A stretch of 64,000 nucleotides of DNA from assembly GCA_034401135.1 (NCBI GenBank), contig JAWZSP010000006.1, forward strand, positions 868,001 through 932,000, in the 5' to 3' direction. The position numbers and the translations under genes were made by a program. The stretch's first letter is position 1. The number at the start of each line of letters is the position of its first letter. The DNA is from Volutella citrinella. Its lineage: Eukaryota; Ascomycota; Sordariomycetes; Hypocreales; Nectriaceae. Of this stretch, positions 60,384 through 64,000 are shown piece after piece. The notes beneath the pieces are model-generated. The model saw only the letters and a program-made list of their open reading frames with translations. It had not been told where the DNA came from and searched no databases.

Positions 60384-60942
60384 ATGTTCACTCTAAGATC
60401 CCTTGCCGCTCTTGCCCTGGTCACCCTGGCCCAGTCTGCCGAACCCATTGGATTCGGCAGCAGCATCAACGCCAAGTACCTCGTTCCCGATGGCGTCACG
60501 GTCCCCACGTGCGGCGGAATGGGACAGGACAACTGCTGTGTCACCCTCTACGGCAAGATCACTCAAGAAAGGGGAGACTGGAAGAGGCACGGTATGTATC
60601 TAAGCGAGAAACGCATCGCTCCCCGAGGTCGTTGGCTGACTTTTTTGCCCAGGTGGCCTCACTGAGTGGAAGGATGCCACCCTCTACGACCACACCGCCA
60701 AGGAGATCGGCAAGGCCGAGGGAGGGCCTAATTTCAGCATCTATTCTACCCTCCCTTACACTGTCGAGGTTGACAATACGCCTTACAAGGGAAACACAAA
60801 CCAGATTGGCATGCGCTACGGCAACTACGCGTATGGCTACGCCCACGAGAACTGGTACTGCAACAAGTGGTTTGACAACGTCCGCCGCGAGAGCCACAAG
60901 GTGTGCGTCCATTCGTTCCCCTGCGGACCCGACCCAAAATAA
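60384..60942 (+). CDS. Small secreted cysteine protein
   Basis: Two exons (60384-60591, 60653-60942) give 165 residues. A signal peptide (MFTLRSLAALALVTLAQSA) precedes a mature domain of about 146 residues with six cysteines (TCGG, NCC, WYC, KVC, FPC) and a Tyr/Asn/Gly-rich centre. The frame closes cleanly with TAA at 60940-60942. No family recognised. Secreted, compact and disulfide-capable, it could be an effector or a wall-associated protein; that is inference. Confidence 0.8.
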
Positions 60943-61396
60943 TAATTGCTTCGCTTGTCGCTTATTTGGGGGACGGGGGGCTCACCAATTCGTTTGGGGG
61001 GATAGGCCGTAGGCGCATTTCCCAACGGCTTCACTTCTTCTGTATTATTTAGAGAGAAAACACTGCTAGCCAGGTCAAATAGATATCCAATATTCAACCA
61101 GCTCTCTGCTGCATGATAACCTATGAGATACGTCGCAGACGGCAAACGAGCCAAAGTGCACAATGTGAGGCGACTGGCATCTTTGACACCACGGTCCTGT
61201 TGTTCGGCACTACATTACTGACATTCAGGACTAAGGAATGGCTATGTACGCGATAAAAGACTAATTTTAAGAAGAAAAAAAACACCACGTGCCTGCTGTC
61301 TTTTCTGCCCCGGTCAATACGCCGCGGCCTGTGTACATGTAATCATCACTCATGCTCAACCACCACCAACCTCTTCGTCACAACATCACGACAACA
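60943..61396. other. Intergenic between convergent genes
   Basis: 454 bp of 3' flanks with an A-rich run near 61270. Nothing recognised. Confidence 0.55.
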
Positions 61397-64000
61397 TCAC
61401 CACTGGCAATCACCACGCTGGTTTCGCCTCTGACCATGTCCGCACCTCGGGCGACATTCATTGTACCACATTTCGCAGGTGCTCTTGCAAACACACTGTC
61501 CTCTCCAGTCGATCTCAAAGTTGGCCTTCTCGCATCGGCACTTCTTGATGCCCGCGTCCCGGACCTGGCCGTTAGGGCACTTGTCCTGGCACCAGCCGCC
61601 AAACTCCTCCTTGCCTTGGGGACAGACGCACTTCTTGTCGCGGTTCAGATAGAATCCCTTGTCCTGGTTCTCGCACTTGCAGTCGTCGTCGCGGCCGAAG
61701 CGCTTGGTGCCTTGGGGGCAGGCATCCCGACAGGTGCCGTACCAGTCAATCTTGCCACTGGGGCAGACGCACTTGGTACGCTCCTGGTTCAGGACGTAGC
61801 CGTTCTTCCAGTTGTTGCACTTGCACTCGTCGCCCCAGTTGAAGGCAATGTTCTTGGGGCACTTGTCTCGGCACTCGGTCCAGAACGGCTCCTTGCCGGC
61901 CTCGCACTCGCACGTGGGGTATTTCTTGTAGTTGAGGCCGTTCTTGCACACGCAGTTGCCGTACCAGTCGCGGTAGCTGTTCTTGGGGCACTTGTCTCGG
62001 CACTGATCCCACCAAGGCTCCTTGTTGTCGGGACACTTGCAGTCGGTGAACTTCTTGATGTCGAGGCCGTTCACGCAGTAGCAGTTGCCCCAGTGGTCAC
62101 GGCGTTTGCCCTCTCCGCAGACAGGAACACACTTGCCCTTGACGGTTTCATAGGCGCCCTTGCATTTGCAGTCGGGTTGCTGTTTGGGATCAACGCCGTT
62201 CCTGCAGACACACTCGCCAGTGTTGTGGTCTCGGACGGAGTCACCCTGGCACCGGGGCTTGCAGATGCCGAGGACCTTAACTGGTTCCTCGTTGTTCTCG
62301 CACTTGCAGTCAGATTCCTTGGTGATGTCGAGATCCTTGATCTTGCAAATACACTTGCCGCCTTCCATCTTGAACTGGTCGCCTGGCGGGCAGCTGGGCT
62401 TTGGCACGCATTTGCCACCCTTGATTTCCTCCGTGACCGGGTCACACTCGCAGTCAGATTCCAGAGTGATGTCAAGGTCGTGGTTCTTGCATCTGCAATC
62501 TTGGCCATTGACTTCGAATTTGTCACCAGCTGGGCAGATGTCGGAGCATTTTCCGTCCTTGGCCTTTTGAGTTGCCCAGTCACAGTCGCAGTCGGATTCC
62601 AGAGTGATGTCAAGGTCGTGGTTCTTGCATCTGCAGTCCTCACCATTGATCTCGAACTTATCGCCAGCTGGGCAGATGTCGGAACACTTTCCATCCTTTG
62701 CTTTCTGAGTTGCCCAGTCGCAGTCGCAGTTGGGCTGTAGATCGATATTCAGGTTGGTGTTCTTGCATTTGCAATCTTGGCCGCTGATTTCGAACTTGTC
62801 GCCGGCCGGGCAGATGTCAGAGCACTTTCCGTCCTTTGCTTTCTGAGTCGCCCAGTCACAAGTACAATCACCTTGAAGGTCGATATTCAGATCTTCTCGC
62901 TTGCAGACACAAGACTCTCTGTCAATCTTGAAGTTGTCGCCAGCTGGACAGATGTCGGAACACTTTCCATCCTTTGCCTTTTGGGTGTTCCAGTCGCAGG
63001 TGCAATCGCCCTGAAGGTCGATATTCAGATCTTCTCGCTTGCAGACACAAGACTGGCCGTCAATCTTGTAGTTATCGCCAGCTGGACAGATGTCGACGCA
63101 TTTGCCGTCCACAGCCTTCTGAGTGGCCCAGTTGCAGGTGCAGTCAGGCTGCTTCGTCTTATCAAGGTTCTTGTCCTTGCAGATGCAGTTCCCTTCGCTG
63201 ACCTCAAAGAGGTCTCCTGGTGGGCAAATATCCTCGCATTTTCCGTCCACGGCCTTCTGGGTAGCCCAGTTGCAGGTGCAGTCAGGCTGTTTCGTCTTGT
63301 CGAGATCCCGGTTCTTGCAGATGCAGTCTCCTTCACTGACCTCAAAGACATCCCCAGGTGGGCAAATATCAGCACATTTGCCGTCCACGGCCTTCTGAGT
63401 GGCCCAGTTGCAGGTGCAGTCAGGCTGTTTCGTCTTGTCGAGATCCCGGTTCTTGCAGATACAATTTCCTTCGTTAACCTCAAAGACATCACCTGCAGGG
63501 CAAATGTTCTCGCATTTACCATCGACAGCCTTCTGAGTAGCCCAGTCGCAAGTACAATCCGGCTCCTTTGTCTTGTCAAGGTCCCTGTTCTTGCAGATAC
63601 AGTTGCCCTCACTGACCTCGAAAACATCACCCGCAGGGCAGATATCCTCGCATTTGCCGTCAACAGCCTTCTGGGTGGCCCAGTTACAGGTACAATCTGG
63701 CTGCTTTGTCTTGTCGAGATCCCGGTTCTTGCAGATACAGTTGCCCTCGCTGACCTCAAAGACGTCGCCGGCAGGGCAAATGTCCTCGCATTTACCATCA
63801 ACAGCCTTCTGAGTAGCCCAGTTGCAGGTACAATCCGGTTGCTTTGTCTTGTCAAGGTCCTTGTTTTTGCAGACACAGTTTCCTTCCTTGACTTCGAAGA
63901 CATCGCCGGCGGGGCAAATGTCCTCGCATTTGCCGTCTTCAACCTTCTGAGTGGCCCAATCGCACGTGCAAGTAGACTGCTTGGTTATGTCCAGGAGCTC
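61397..64000 (-). CDS. Large cysteine-rich repeat protein, 3' part (runs off window)
   Basis: The frame is open from 64000 to the stop at 61397, 867 residues with no N-terminus in view. It holds about eleven tandem 46-residue repeats of pattern W-A-T-Q-K-A-x-D-G-K-C-x-D-I-C-P-A/P-G-D-x-F-x-x-x-x-x-x-C-x-C-K ending in D-C-x-C-D/N, one degenerate copy, then diverged cysteine modules to the C-terminus (ends RGDCQW). Six cysteines per repeat suggest EGF/knottin-like disulfide modules. The most N-terminal copies are nearly identical at DNA level with a 138-bp period, so the array is young or homogenised. No membrane anchor at the C-terminus. A secreted matrix or surface protein is likely; no named family is claimed. 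Confidence 0.85.
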   Translation of the reverse strand, partial: ELLDITKQSTCTCDWATQKVEDGKCEDICPAGDVFEVKEGNCVCKNKDLDKTKQPDCTCNWATQKAVDGKCEDICPAGDVFEVSEGNCICKNRDLDKTKQPDCTCNWATQKAVDGKCEDICPAGDVFEVSEGNCICKNRDLDKTKEPDCTCDWATQKAVDGKCENICPAGDVFEVNEGNCICKNRDLDKTKQPDCTCNWATQKAVDGKCADICPPGDVFEVSEGDCICKNRDLDKTKQPDCTCNWATQKAVDGKCEDICPPGDLFEVSEGNCICKDKNLDKTKQPDCTCNWATQKAVDGKCVDICPAGDNYKIDGQSCVCKREDLNIDLQGDCTCDWNTQKAKDGKCSDICPAGDNFKIDRESCVCKREDLNIDLQGDCTCDWATQKAKDGKCSDICPAGDKFEISGQDCKCKNTNLNIDLQPNCDCDWATQKAKDGKCSDICPAGDKFEINGEDCRCKNHDLDITLESDCDCDWATQKAKDGKCSDICPAGDKFEVNGQDCRCKNHDLDITLESDCECDPVTEEIKGGKCVPKPSCPPGDQFKMEGGKCICKIKDLDITKESDCKCENNEEPVKVLGICKPRCQGDSVRDHNTGECVCRNGVDPKQQPDCKCKGAYETVKGKCVPVCGEGKRRDHWGNCYCVNGLDIKKFTDCKCPDNKEPWWDQCRDKCPKNSYRDWYGNCVCKNGLNYKKYPTCECEAGKEPFWTECRDKCPKNIAFNWGDECKCNNWKNGYVLNQERTKCVCPSGKIDWYGTCRDACPQGTKRFGRDDDCKCENQDKGFYLNRDKKCVCPQGKEEFGGWCQDKCPNGQVRDAGIKKCRCEKANFEIDWRGQCVCKSTCEMWYNECRPRCGHGQRRNQRGDCQW
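63120..63960. repeat. 138-bp coding tandem repeat
   Basis: Near-identical blocks recur every 138 bp (for example at about 63123, 63261 and 63399), matching the 46-residue protein repeat. Copies toward 62500 are more diverged. Confidence 0.88.

Noticed and set aside
61352..62740. 462-codon plus-strand open frame
   Set aside because: It is antisense to the cysteine-rich repeat gene; its Leu/Ala/Val-rich composition is the mirror of regular GC-rich codons in the real gene.
63025..63942. 305-codon minus-strand frame in another phase
   Set aside because: Shadow of the 138-bp repeat, whose length is a multiple of three, so every phase stays open.

Overview
The window is nuclear DNA of a filamentous ascomycete, most likely a sordariomycete and possibly of the order Hypocreales. 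The support is compact genes split by 44-110 nt introns with GTAAGT-like donors, CTAAC/CTAAT branch points and YAG acceptors. The families also fit: Zn2Cys6 regulator, fungal rhodopsin-domain membrane protein, POT and MFS transporters, GT90, many small secreted cysteine proteins. All gene models were spliced by eye from reading frame and splice signals. Species-level placement is not possible from this alone. No rRNA, tRNA, CRISPR array or intact transposon was recognised.

Layout. 0-8.7 kb: an unknown secreted protein, an alpha/beta hydrolase and a POT oligopeptide transporter read divergently, then a tiny CYSTM-like protein. 8.7-11.2 kb is gene-poor. 11.2-19 kb: a glycosylated multi-pass membrane protein, a membrane-anchored metallophosphoesterase, a small secreted cysteine protein and a DUF7053-like protein. 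19.4-25.3 kb: a secreted flavin oxidase of the berberine-bridge type and a rhodopsin-domain membrane protein.

25.4-44.2 kb looks like a catabolic gene group: MFS sugar transporter, sulfatase, short-chain reductase, Zn2Cys6 regulator, DUF2264 protein, GH88 unsaturated-uronyl hydrolase and a second MFS (anion symporter type). Together they would suit uptake, desulfation and breakdown of uronic-acid-containing, possibly sulfated, oligosaccharides. A small secreted protein and a P-loop kinase-like protein lie inside it.

45-64 kb: a GT90 (CAP10-like) type II membrane glycosyltransferase; a decayed-looking stretch with gene fragments and a 16-bp minisatellite (47.7-49.1 kb); a cysteine-rich single-pass surface protein; a membrane-anchored multicopper oxidase whose best model needs a 2-nt microexon; a second DUF7053-like protein; an FAD monooxygenase fused to a multi-pass membrane domain; another small secreted protein; and, running off the right edge, a large cysteine-rich protein built from 46-residue repeats.
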